Shown here: piece by piece, positions 15,468 to 22,212 of the stretch | How positions within the stretch are numbered: position 1 is the stretch's first letter | How the letters are laid out: the number at the start of each line of letters is the position of its first letter | Assembly (NCBI GenBank): GCA_016926595.1 | Contig: JAFGOG010000623.1 | Coordinates: forward strand, 1 to 33,599 | Direction of reading: 5' to 3' | Length of the DNA: 33,599 nt | DNA from: Anaerolineae bacterium | Lineage (GTDB): Bacteria > Chloroflexota > Anaerolineae > JAAYZQ01 | Made by a program: the position numbers and the translations under genes | Notes under the pieces: generated by a model | Told to the model about the DNA's origin: nothing | What the model saw: only the letters and a program-made list of their open reading frames with translations | Databases searched by the model: none

Positions 15468-15758
15468 CTATTCCTTCTGATACTTGACGACGCCGTTGAC
15501 TTCCCAGGTATCGACGACGGCCATGATCACCGCATCACATGGCCGCTTGTCGGTCAAGACGGTCTGGCGCGCCGAGGAACCGGTGGCGTACATCACGACA
15601 TCGCCGATGCCGGCCTGGACCGCGTCGGCAGCGATGACGTAATCGCCGACTTGCTCATTCTCGACGTTGAGCCGCCTGACCACCAGGAACTTGAAGCCTT
15701 CCAGCTTTTCGTCCTTGCGGCTGGCAACAAGGGTGCCGACTACTTTGCCTAACAGCAT
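15468..15758 (-). CDS. BMC-P pentameric vertex shell protein (EutN/CcmL family)
   Basis: The protein has 96 residues. It opens MLLGKVVGTLVASRKDEKLEG, the typical EutN/CcmL start, continues KFLVVRRLNV, and has ADAVQAGIGDVVMYATGSSARQ, the conserved loop of the OB-fold pentamer, and then CDAVIMAVVDTWEV. Pentamers of this family cap the twelve vertices of a polyhedral microcompartment and are needed to close it. It is the only vertex gene in the window. It begins 5 bases after the BMC-H stop and ends 12 bases before the response regulator, so it is tightly embedded in the operon. Confidence 0.95.
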   Translation of the reverse strand: MLLGKVVGTLVASRKDEKLEGFKFLVVRRLNVENEQVGDYVIAADAVQAGIGDVVMYATGSSARQTVLTDKRPCDAVIMAVVDTWEVNGVVKYQKE

Positions 15759-15763
15759 GGTTT

Positions 15764-16069
15764 CTATTCTTCCAGTTCTTTGAGCACCTGTTCGCGGCGC
15801 CCCAGGGGCAACACCACGTCGATATTGGGATGCGGCCGCGGAATGACGTGGACCGATACGACCTCACCTACCTTCTCGGCGCCCCTGACTCCGGCTTCGA
15901 CTGCCGCCTTGCAGGCTGCCACGTCGCCACGGACAATGACCGTGGTATAGCCGCCGCCGATCTTTTCATAGCTCACCAGCTCAACTTTGGCGGCCTTGAC
16001 CATCGCATCCGCCGCCTCGACGACTGCGGCAAAGCCCTTGGTTTCGATCATGCCTAATGCTTCTGCCAT
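15764..16069 (-). CDS. BMC-H hexameric shell protein
   Basis: The 101-residue protein starts at ATG 16069, with AGGAGGTAACGCAGAA upstream. It is a canonical Pfam00936 domain: [20 protein letters not shown], then [33 protein letters not shown] and the terminal VHVIPRPH. Hexamers of this protein tile the facets. The pore loop reads KIGGG in place of the frequent KIGSG, giving a small uncharged pore. A short C-terminal extension ([20 protein letters not shown]) follows the domain. As the only BMC-H gene here it should be the major shell component. Confidence 0.97.
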   Translation of the reverse strand: MAEALGMIETKGFAAVVEAADAMVKAAKVELVSYEKIGGGYTTVIVRGDVAACKAAVEAGVRGAEKVGEVVSVHVIPRPHPNIDVVLPLGRREQVLKELEE

Positions 16070-16101
16070 TTCTGCGTTACCTCCTATTTCTGGTTCGCGG
16101 A

Positions 16102-16740
16102 TTATTGTTTGCGCCCCGCCTCTATCACCCGGCCGGTGATGTCTTCGATGGCCTGGACGGCGGCGGTATAACCGGCCATGATGTCGCGCTCCTCGCCGCC
16201 CAGGTAGACGCGACCAAAGCTGCCGAAAGGCCGGACCTCGACGATGTTGATATTGGCTGCCTTCTCAGCTTCGTTGGCCGCCAGCACCGCGTAGGCGGCC
16301 GGCTCGAGCTCCATGATGTACAAGGTCTGGTCGGCAATGAGCATCATGCCGCCGCGATTGCGGTTGACGAGCTGAGCCTGGTGGGCATCCACGCGGCGGA
16401 TGACCTGGCTGGAAAGGACGCGCGGCTTCCAGCGCTCCTCGGCCCGCACGCCCAGCGCGTCGAGGATGGCGGCGCCTGCGGCTCGCACCTCAGCCTGGTC
16501 GGTCGAGTGAACTTCGAGCAGGCCAAACAGCCGCTCGACCACCTGCACAGCCGGGCGGACCTTGGTGGCCTTGAGCGCAATGTCGGTGATGTGGTTGATC
16601 TCGATCCCGGGCGAAATCTCGACCCACAGCGAAGCATCGCCGGCCAGGGGCAGGAAGCCCCTCGCCGTGGAGCCGATGAAGGACGCCATCTGCGGCTGCA
16701 GGCTATCCAAAAAGACATAAGAACGCAAATCTACACTCAA
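16102..16740 (-). CDS. BMC-T tandem-domain trimeric shell protein
   Basis: The protein has 212 residues from TTG 16740, with GGGAGG six bases upstream. The frame reaches ATG 16782, but that start is preceded only by a hairpin. The first half includes [56 protein letters not shown] and LFGLLEVHS. The second half has [44 protein letters not shown], and [11 protein letters not shown]. Two BMC folds in tandem form trimers that sit in the facets among hexamers and often have a larger gated pore. The '[16 protein letters not shown]' and 'ANEAEKAA' blocks are BMC-T-type features. Pore function is inference. Confidence 0.9.
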   Translation of the reverse strand: MSVDLRSYVFLDSLQPQMASFIGSTARGFLPLAGDASLWVEISPGIEINHITDIALKATKVRPAVQVVERLFGLLEVHSTDQAEVRAAGAAILDALGVRAEERWKPRVLSSQVIRRVDAHQAQLVNRNRGGMMLIADQTLYIMELEPAAYAVLAANEAEKAANINIVEVRPFGSFGRVYLGGEERDIMAGYTAAVQAIEDITGRVIEAGRKQ

Positions 16741-16782
16741 GACTTTCCTCCCTTCTATGAAGCACGCACCTCCCCAGTCCAT

Positions 16783-16801
16783 GGAGGGCTGTGCGCCCTC
16801 C
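16783..16801 (-). promoter_or_regulatory. Hairpin between deoC and the BMC-T gene
   Basis: A perfect 7-bp stem, GGAGGGC/GCCCTCC with a 5-base loop, begins at the last base of the deoC stop codon. It has no U tract, so it is not a standard terminator. It would sequester the GGAGG ahead of ATG 16782, leaving the GGGAGG/TTG start at 16740 free. It may separate the enzyme and shell parts of the message by processing or partial attenuation. Confidence 0.45.
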
Positions 16802-17679
16802 TATGCGGCCTGAGCCTGCTGCAAGATCTTGACGCTGGCGCTGGCGCCGATGCGCGTCGCGCCGGCGGCGATCATGGTCTGGGCCTCCTCGAAACTGCGG
16901 ATGCCGCCAGCCGCCTTGACCCCAATCTCCGGCCCGACTGTGCGGCGCATCAACTCCACATCGTGGGCCGTGGCCCCACCGGGGCCAAATCCGGTGCTGG
17001 TTTTGACATAGTCGGCGCCGGCGGCCTTGGCCAGCTCACAGGCCTTTACCTTTTCTTCGTCGGCCAGCAGCGCCGCCTCGATGATCACTTTGAGCAGCGC
17101 ACCGCCAGCGTGGCAGGTGCGCGCCACGGTAGCAATGTCCCGCTCAACCAGGGTGTAATCCTTGCTCTTGAGGGCGCCGATGTTGATGACCATGTCCACC
17201 TCGGTCGCGCCGTCATCGAGCGCCTGCTGAGCCTCGTAGGCCTTGACCTCGGGCGGCGTCGCCCCCAGCGGAAAACCGACGACGGCGCAGACGCCAACCG
17301 GCGAGCCTTTGAGCAACTGGACACACAGACGGACGTTGGCTGGGTTGACGCAAACGGTGGCAAAGCCGTACTTGCGCGCCTCGTAACAGAGCTGGGCGAT
17401 CTGATCCTGGGACGCGTCGGGCTTGAGGAGGGTGTGGTCGATCATCGCCGCAACCTCAGGCCCGACGTCGACGCCGCCGAGGGTGGAGCTCAGGCGTGAG
17501 GCGCCGGCATTGACGACCTGGAGCACCTTATCCTGGTACTGTTGGGTGCACTGGTCTTCGCACTCGGCGCACTGGCCAGCCTGGCTATCCTGCGCGCTGC
17601 CGGACTCGGCGAGCAGCAGAAGCACCTCGCGGGTGATCCTCTCGACCAGGCGCTCGACTGTGGCTGCGTCGTAACTCAC
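16801..17679 (-). CDS. deoC: Deoxyribose-phosphate aldolase with encapsulation peptide
   Basis: The 292-residue protein starts at GTG 17679, overlapping the isomerase stop by four bases (GTGA), with AAGAGG upstream. Residues 1-24 ([20 protein letters not shown] and on) form an amphipathic helix of encapsulation-peptide type. Residues 25-65 are a linker containing C37, C40 and C44 (CAECEDQC), absent from ordinary DeoC. The class I aldolase barrel follows: [23 protein letters not shown], Schiff-base K226 in [12 protein letters not shown] and the proton-relay K255 in GVKAAGG. The reaction is 2-deoxyribose-5-phosphate to glyceraldehyde-3-phosphate plus acetaldehyde. With the aldehyde dehydrogenase it forms the probable core of the microcompartment pathway. 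Confidence 0.95.
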   Translation of the reverse strand: MSYDAATVERLVERITREVLLLLAESGSAQDSQAGQCAECEDQCTQQYQDKVLQVVNAGASRLSSTLGGVDVGPEVAAMIDHTLLKPDASQDQIAQLCYEARKYGFATVCVNPANVRLCVQLLKGSPVGVCAVVGFPLGATPPEVKAYEAQQALDDGATEVDMVINIGALKSKDYTLVERDIATVARTCHAGGALLKVIIEAALLADEEKVKACELAKAAGADYVKTSTGFGPGGATAHDVELMRRTVGPEIGVKAAGGIRSFEEAQTMIAAGATRIGASASVKILQQAQAA

Positions 17680-18533
17680 TCTGACCTCTTGAAGCGCTTT
17701 TCGATTTCCGTGATCTTGTCCACCCGGCGGGAGTGCCGGCCGCCGCCAAAATCGGTGGACAGCCACGTCTTGACAATATCACGGGCCAGGCTGCGGCCCA
17801 GCAACAAGCCGCCCAAGGTCAATACGTTGGCGTCGTTATGCTCGCGCGAGTTGACGGCCGTGGCATGGTCATAGCACATCGCCGCCCGCACGCCCGGCAC
17901 CTTGTTGGCGGCCATACATGAGCCGATGCCAGCACCGTCGACGACGATGCCCCGCCAGGCGCGCCCCTCGGCCACCAGGCGGGCGACTGCGTAGGCGAAA
18001 TCAGGATAATCCACGGCATCCGGGCCGAACGTGCCGCAATCGACCACCTGGTACCCCAGCTCGCCGATGTAGGCCTTCAGGTCCTCTTTCATAACCAGGC
18101 CGCCGTGGTCGGCCCCTAGGGCGACCAGGCGACCAGCCGGAGCCGCGACGGGGAGGTTTTTTGCTTCGCTCCCTGGCCTAGCCGCCAGGGCAGGCGGAAT
18201 GACACCGGAGCGGCTGGCCTCGATCGCGGCGCCCGGCATGGGCTCGATCTGCACGCGGCGCTCAGAAGCCGCCTGGCGGGCCAGCGGCGTGACCAGCGCA
18301 TCGGCGGCCACCGGCAGGCGGCCGCCGCGCGGTACGGCCAGCACGTCGGCCTCGGTGACGGTGGGGCGCGCAGAACCCGCACCCGCGTCGTTGATAGCAA
18401 CCCGATCACCAGAGAGCCCGTCAGAGGTCCCCCCTCCCTGCTGAGGAGAAGAGGACTCTGTAGGGGTTTGGCCCAGCGTGCGCAGGACAACCCGCCGGAC
18501 GATAGCCTTTACCTCGTCTTCAGAGAGCGCCAT
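17676..18533 (-). CDS. RpiB/LacAB-family sugar-phosphate isomerase with encapsulation peptide
   Basis: The protein has 285 residues; RpiB proper has about 150. Residues 1-21 ([20 protein letters not shown]) are an amphipathic encapsulation-type helix. Residues 22-58 are a Gly/Ser-rich linker. Residues 59-100 (VTEADVLAV...[19 protein letters not shown]) resemble a short module seen beside several BMC enzymes. A second linker ends at about 134, and the isomerase domain is 136-285: [45 protein letters not shown] and [10 protein letters not shown]. The Cys that acts as base in E. coli RpiB (CGTGIG) is replaced by D199, with a Cys at 206. His232 and the Arg residues that bind phosphate remain. It probably interconverts pentose or related sugar phosphates; the exact substrate is open. 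Confidence 0.88.
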   Translation of the reverse strand: MALSEDEVKAIVRRVVLRTLGQTPTESSSPQQGGGTSDGLSGDRVAINDAGAGSARPTVTEADVLAVPRGGRLPVAADALVTPLARQAASERRVQIEPMPGAAIEASRSGVIPPALAARPGSEAKNLPVAAPAGRLVALGADHGGLVMKEDLKAYIGELGYQVVDCGTFGPDAVDYPDFAYAVARLVAEGRAWRGIVVDGAGIGSCMAANKVPGVRAAMCYDHATAVNSREHNDANVLTLGGLLLGRSLARDIVKTWLSTDFGGGRHSRRVDKITEIEKRFKRSE

Positions 18534-18557
18534 GCCAATCCTATGACCAAAAATCCA

Positions 18558-19115
18558 TCACGGCTGAGCGCCGTACGTTTCGTGCGGCGCCGGACCCCAC
18601 AAGCTGACCGGCCAATAGGTAAATGCGGCCTTGCCGACGATCTGGGCGGCGTCGAGCGCCCCCCAACTGCGAGAATCGCTCGAGTTGTTACGGTTGTCGC
18701 CCATGACAAAGTAGTAGCCTTCAGGGATAGCGGTCTGAGGCTCGGAACGCCCGCTATAGTCGTTAAGGTACGACTCGTCGAGCTGCTGGCCGTTGACGAA
18801 CACCAGGCCGTTTCGGATCTCCAGGATCTCCCCAGGAAGGCCGACGATGCGTTTGATCAGATTGCGGCTCGAGTCATGCGGATCGTGAAAGACGACAATG
18901 TCGCCTCGCTGCGGCTCGTGCAGGCGATAGCTCAGCTTGCTGACTATGAGCCGCTGGTCCTGCTGCAACGTTGGCTCCATACTCTGCCCCACAACGCGAT
19001 AGGTCTCGAACAGGAAAGTGCGAACGAGAAGATAGGTGACCAGGGTCAGGATCAAGGTCTCCAGCAGCTCGCGGAGAGTAGATCCTGTCTTGGGCTGTTC
19101 TTGCTCAGGTTCCAT
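18558..19115 (-). CDS. lepB: Signal peptidase I
   Basis: The protein has 185 residues. The N-terminal cytoplasmic tail is acidic, a membrane segment lies at about 20-35 (LILTLVTYLLVRTFLF), and the S26 catalytic elements follow: Ser45 in GQSMEPTL and Lys88 in NLIKRIVGLPGE. The later boxes GDIVVF and VMGDNRNNSSDSRSWG are also present. It cleaves signal peptides from exported proteins at the outer face of the membrane. The gene lies 24 bases upstream of the isomerase gene, so this housekeeping peptidase appears to share a transcript with the microcompartment. Confidence 0.96.
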   Translation of the reverse strand: MEPEQEQPKTGSTLRELLETLILTLVTYLLVRTFLFETYRVVGQSMEPTLQQDQRLIVSKLSYRLHEPQRGDIVVFHDPHDSSRNLIKRIVGLPGEILEIRNGLVFVNGQQLDESYLNDYSGRSEPQTAIPEGYYFVMGDNRNNSSDSRSWGALDAAQIVGKAAFTYWPVSLWGPAPHETYGAQP

Positions 19116-19166
19116 GGGCCATTAATCGATCTGAGCTTTGCTCAGCTTGCACTCTATCGTCCGCGC

Positions 19167-20348
19167 TTATGGGATCAGGCCCAGCGTCCGGCCGACCTTG
19201 GCGAACTTGTCCAATACAAATTCCATCTGCTGATCGGTGTGAGTGGCCATGTAGCTGGTGCGCAGCAGCGACAGGTTGGGCGGAACGGCAGGCGGGATCA
19301 CCAGGTTGGTATACACCCCCTCCTCAAAGAGCAGTTTCCACACCAAAAAGGTGCCATGCATGTCGCCGATGATGATCGGGATGACAGGCGTCTGGCTCGG
19401 GCCGATGTTAAAGCCCAGCTTTTTAAAATCGCGGCGCATCCTGGCGCCGATGTCGTTGACTCGCTGGATCCGCTCCGGCTCCTCGATCATCACGTCGAGC
19501 GCCGCAGACACCGCGGCGACGTTACCGGGCGGCATCGAAGCGCTAAAGATCAGCGCGCGGGCGTGGTGCTGGATATAATGGATCACCGGCTCTGCCCCGG
19601 CGATAAAGCCGCCTATGGAAGCGAACGACTTGCTAAAGGTGCCCATCACCAGGTCTACGTCCGGGTTCACACCCCAGTGGATCGGCGTGCCCTTGCCGCC
19701 GCCCAGCACGCCGACGGAATGGGCATCGTCGACCATCAGCCGGGCGTTGTACTTTTTGCACAGCGGGATGATGTTGGGCAGGAGGGCAATGTCGCCGCCC
19801 ATGCTGAACACCCCATCCACCACGACCAGCTTGCCGACTTCCAACGGAATCTGGCTCAGCACCCGCTCCAGATCGGCCATGTCGTTGTGGCGGAAGCGTT
19901 TCATCGTGCCGTACGACAAGCGGCAGCCGTCGACGATGCTGGCATGATCGTCCTTGTCGGTGACCACATACTCGCCCCGGGCGACCAGTGCCGAGATGGT
20001 GCCGACGTTGGTCTGGTAGCCGGTGCTGAACACCAGGGCGGCCTCTTTTTCGACATAGTCGGCCAGGCGCTTTTCCAGCTCCAGGTGCTTGGCCAGCGTC
20101 CCGTTCGCAAAGCGGGAGCCGGTGCAGCTCGTGCCGAATTCGCGCGTGGCGTCGATGGCCGCCTGGCGGACATGGGGGTGGGTGGTCAGCCCCAGGTAGT
20201 TGTTGGAGCCGATCATCACCAGCTTTTTGCCAGAGATGGTGACTTCGGTACCCTCGGTGTCATCCAAAGGGATGAACCAGGGGTAAAAGCCGGTGGCCAT
20301 CAGCTCCTTGGCCTCAGTGAACTTGACACACTTTTCGAATAGGTCCAT
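19167..20348 (-). CDS. Alpha-oxoamine synthase (serine palmitoyltransferase/KBL-like, PLP-dependent)
   Basis: The protein has 393 residues. Family features include MIGSNNYLGLTTHP, GTSCTGSRFANGT, the PLP-stacking H135 in DHASIVDG, D207 in MVDDAHSVG and the Schiff-base K240 in GTFSKSFASIGG. The enzyme condenses an amino acid with an acyl-CoA, releasing CO2. Possible products are 2-amino-3-oxobutyrate (KBL, glycine plus acetyl-CoA), 3-ketosphinganine (SPT) or 8-amino-7-oxononanoate (BioF). The opening 'KFTEAKELMATGFYPWFIPLDDTEGTEV' is closer to my memory of bacterial SPT-like enzymes than to E. coli Kbl, but this cannot be settled by eye. No sphingolipid or biotin genes are adjacent. The ribosome site is AGAAAGGCAGAG. 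Confidence 0.88.
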   Translation of the reverse strand: MDLFEKCVKFTEAKELMATGFYPWFIPLDDTEGTEVTISGKKLVMIGSNNYLGLTTHPHVRQAAIDATREFGTSCTGSRFANGTLAKHLELEKRLADYVEKEAALVFSTGYQTNVGTISALVARGEYVVTDKDDHASIVDGCRLSYGTMKRFRHNDMADLERVLSQIPLEVGKLVVVDGVFSMGGDIALLPNIIPLCKKYNARLMVDDAHSVGVLGGGKGTPIHWGVNPDVDLVMGTFSKSFASIGGFIAGAEPVIHYIQHHARALIFSASMPPGNVAAVSAALDVMIEEPERIQRVNDIGARMRRDFKKLGFNIGPSQTPVIPIIIGDMHGTFLVWKLLFEEGVYTNLVIPPAVPPNLSLLRTSYMATHTDQQMEFVLDKFAKVGRTLGLIP

Positions 20349-20380
20349 CTCTGCCTTTCTCGACGCTCGAGGATATTGTT

Positions 20381-20620
20381 CTAGTGGTTACAGGTGGCGC
20401 AGTGCGTCCCGCTGCACGAGGCGCAGCTATGCCCCGCGCCGCTGACTGCCTTGCTCTCGCCGTTGCTGCCCTTGCTGACGGCAGCAAACAGGGACAGAGC
20501 CCGCGAGGTGGCGCTGCTGCCACACTGGGCGCAGTTGAGCGGCGCGTTGGCCTGACTCATCGGCCGCATCTTGTCGAATTTGGCGCCGCAGTCGCCGCAC
20601 ACATACTCGTAAATCGGCAT
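20381..20620 (-). CDS. FmdB-family zinc ribbon protein, Cys-rich tail
   Basis: The 79-residue protein begins MPIYEYVCGDCGAKFDKM with a second CxxC (NCAQCGS), the FmdB zinc ribbon. The end is unusual: HSCASCSGTHCATCNH adds four more cysteines and three histidines, enough for another metal site. ATG 20620 follows TGAGGAACGGAA. It is the first gene behind the minus-strand promoter at 20665-20693 and leads the long operon that reaches the microcompartment genes. Confidence 0.92.
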   Translation of the reverse strand: MPIYEYVCGDCGAKFDKMRPMSQANAPLNCAQCGSSATSRALSLFAAVSKGSNGESKAVSGAGHSCASCSGTHCATCNH

Positions 20621-20664
20621 TTCCGTTCCTCAGGTTATAACACGCTTGCATTTTCTGACCAGCT

Positions 20665-20693
20665 ATTGTACACTGCTTTGGGCATTCGGTCAA
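20665..20693 (-). promoter_or_regulatory. Promoter at the head of the fmdB-to-microcompartment operon
   Basis: On the minus strand TTGACC (20693-20688), 17 bases, and TACAAT (20670-20665) precede ATG 20620 by about 45 bases. Both hexamers match five of six consensus bases. I found no comparable promoter or terminator between here and 11642, so it may drive all eleven genes. On the opposite strand a weaker TTGGGC-18-TATCCT (20678-20707) could serve tldD. Confidence 0.72.
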
Positions 20694-20726
20694 GCAGCAT
20701 GTATCCTATGAGAAGGAGGAGACCCT

Positions 20727-22199
20727 TTGAGAACATTCACCGATCGAGCCCTGAACCTGGCACAGGTGCAGGGCGCCAGCTATGCAGACATCCGCATCGT
20801 GCAGCGGCGAACCCAGGACATCACGGTCAAAAATGGGATCGTCGAGGCGTTGTCGGATGAAGAGAACCAGGGCTTTGGCGTGCGGGTGGTGGTTGACGGG
20901 GCGTGGGGCTTTGCCAGCTCGGCGCTCCTGACGCCAGCCGAAGTGGACCGGATCACAGCCCTGGCCGTCCAGATCGCCCGGGCCAGCGCCTTATTCAAGG
21001 TCCGGGATGTGAAACTGGGGCCGCCGGTGGCCCATGTCGGCACCTACCGGACGCAGGTCAAGATCAATCCGTGGGAAGTGTCGCTCGATCAAAAGATCGA
21101 TCTGCTGCTCAAGGCCGACCAGGGGCTGCGCGCCACGCCAGGCGTGATGGTCGCCGAGTCTTCGCTGGGCATCTGGCAAGAAAACAAAACCTTTGCCAAC
21201 ACCGAAGGCGCCTTTATCGAGCAAGAGATCATCGAAGCGGGCGGCGGCATCGAAGCGCTGGCCGTCGATCCGCAAAAGGGCGAGGTCCAAAAGCGGTCCT
21301 ATCCCAACTCGTTTGGGCGGGACCAGCGATCCGAGGGCTGGGAGTCGATCCTGGCTATGGATTTGCCGGGCAACGCCGAACGGACCGGGGCCGAGGCGGT
21401 GGCGCTGCTCAGCGCGCCCCAGTGCCCCAGCGGCATCAGGACGATCATCCTGGGCGCAACCCAGCTCGCCCTCCAGGTTCACGAGTCGTGCGGCCACCCG
21501 ATCGAGCTGGACCGGGTGTTCGGCACTGAGGCCAGCTACGCCGGGACCAGTTTTCTGACGCCGGACAAGTATCGCAATTTCCGCTACGGCTCGGACATTG
21601 TCAACCTGACCGCCGACGCGACGATCCCGAGCGGGCTGGGCACATTTGGCTGGGACGACGAGGGCGTGCCGTCGCAGCGGGTGCCGATCGTCCGCAGCGG
21701 GCAGTTCGTCGGCTATCTGACATCGCGCGAGACGGCCCAGCAGTTGCGGGAGATCGTGGGGCCGGCCGCGCCCGAGACGTCGGGCGGCGCCATGCGCGCC
21801 GACGGCTGGAATCGGATCCCGATCATCCGCATGACCAATGTCAACCTGGAGCCGGGCGAGTGGGAGTTCGACGACCTGGTCGCCGACACCGACGACGGCA
21901 TCTACATGGAGCTGAACAAGAGCTGGAGCATCGACGACAAGCGACTCAACTTTCAGTTTGGGACCGAGATCGCCTACGAGATCAAGAACGGCAAGATGGG
22001 CCAGATGCTCAAGAACGCCACCTACACCGGCATCACTCCCCAGTTCTGGGGAAGCTGCGACGCCATCTGCAACGCCAACCACTGGCGGGTGTGGGGCACG
22101 CCCAACTGCGGCAAGGGCCAGCCCGGCCAGGTAGCCCACACCGGGCATGGCGCGGCGCCGGCGCGTTTCCGCAACATCCAAGTCGGCGTGATGAAATAG
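20727..22199 (+). CDS. tldD: TldD-family metalloprotease
   Basis: The 490-residue protein starts at TTG 20727 behind AAGGAGGAGACCC. The zinc site is HESCGH (H252, E253, H257), the HExxxH motif of TldD, followed by PIELDRV. Other family blocks are GFGVRVVVDGAWGFASS, FGWDDEGVPSQRV and GTEASYAGTSFL. TldD pairs with TldE/PmbA to form a heterodimeric peptidase that degrades unfolded peptides, matures microcin B17 in E. coli and removes leader peptides from some modified peptides. The partner gene follows 13 bases on. No precursor peptide gene was found nearby. Confidence 0.94.
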   Translation: MRTFTDRALNLAQVQGASYADIRIVQRRTQDITVKNGIVEALSDEENQGFGVRVVVDGAWGFASSALLTPAEVDRITALAVQIARASALFKVRDVKLGPPVAHVGTYRTQVKINPWEVSLDQKIDLLLKADQGLRATPGVMVAESSLGIWQENKTFANTEGAFIEQEIIEAGGGIEALAVDPQKGEVQKRSYPNSFGRDQRSEGWESILAMDLPGNAERTGAEAVALLSAPQCPSGIRTIILGATQLALQVHESCGHPIELDRVFGTEASYAGTSFLTPDKYRNFRYGSDIVNLTADATIPSGLGTFGWDDEGVPSQRVPIVRSGQFVGYLTSRETAQQLREIVGPAAPETSGGAMRADGWNRIPIIRMTNVNLEPGEWEFDDLVADTDDGIYMELNKSWSIDDKRLNFQFGTEIAYEIKNGKMGQMLKNATYTGITPQFWGSCDAICNANHWRVWGTPNCGKGQPGQVAHTGHGAAPARFRNIQVGVMK

Positions 22200-22212
22200 G
22201 GGAGAGGAGACC

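Noticed and set aside
16741..16782. ATG 16782 as start of the BMC-T protein
   Set aside because: Its Shine-Dalgarno is buried in a hairpin and the extra 14 residues do not look like a BMC-T N-terminus. TTG 16740 has GGGAGG at ideal spacing and gives a typical length. An alternative longer form is noted as a finding only.
12802..18533. Ethanolamine or propanediol type microcompartment
   Set aside because: No EutBC, diol dehydratase, glycyl-radical enzyme or cobalamin genes are present. DeoC and the RpiB-like enzyme indicate the sugar-phosphate class.
18468..20342. A 624-codon open frame on the plus strand
   Set aside because: It is antisense to lepB and the oxoamine synthase, whose catalytic residues are intact. 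No motif or ribosome site supports it.
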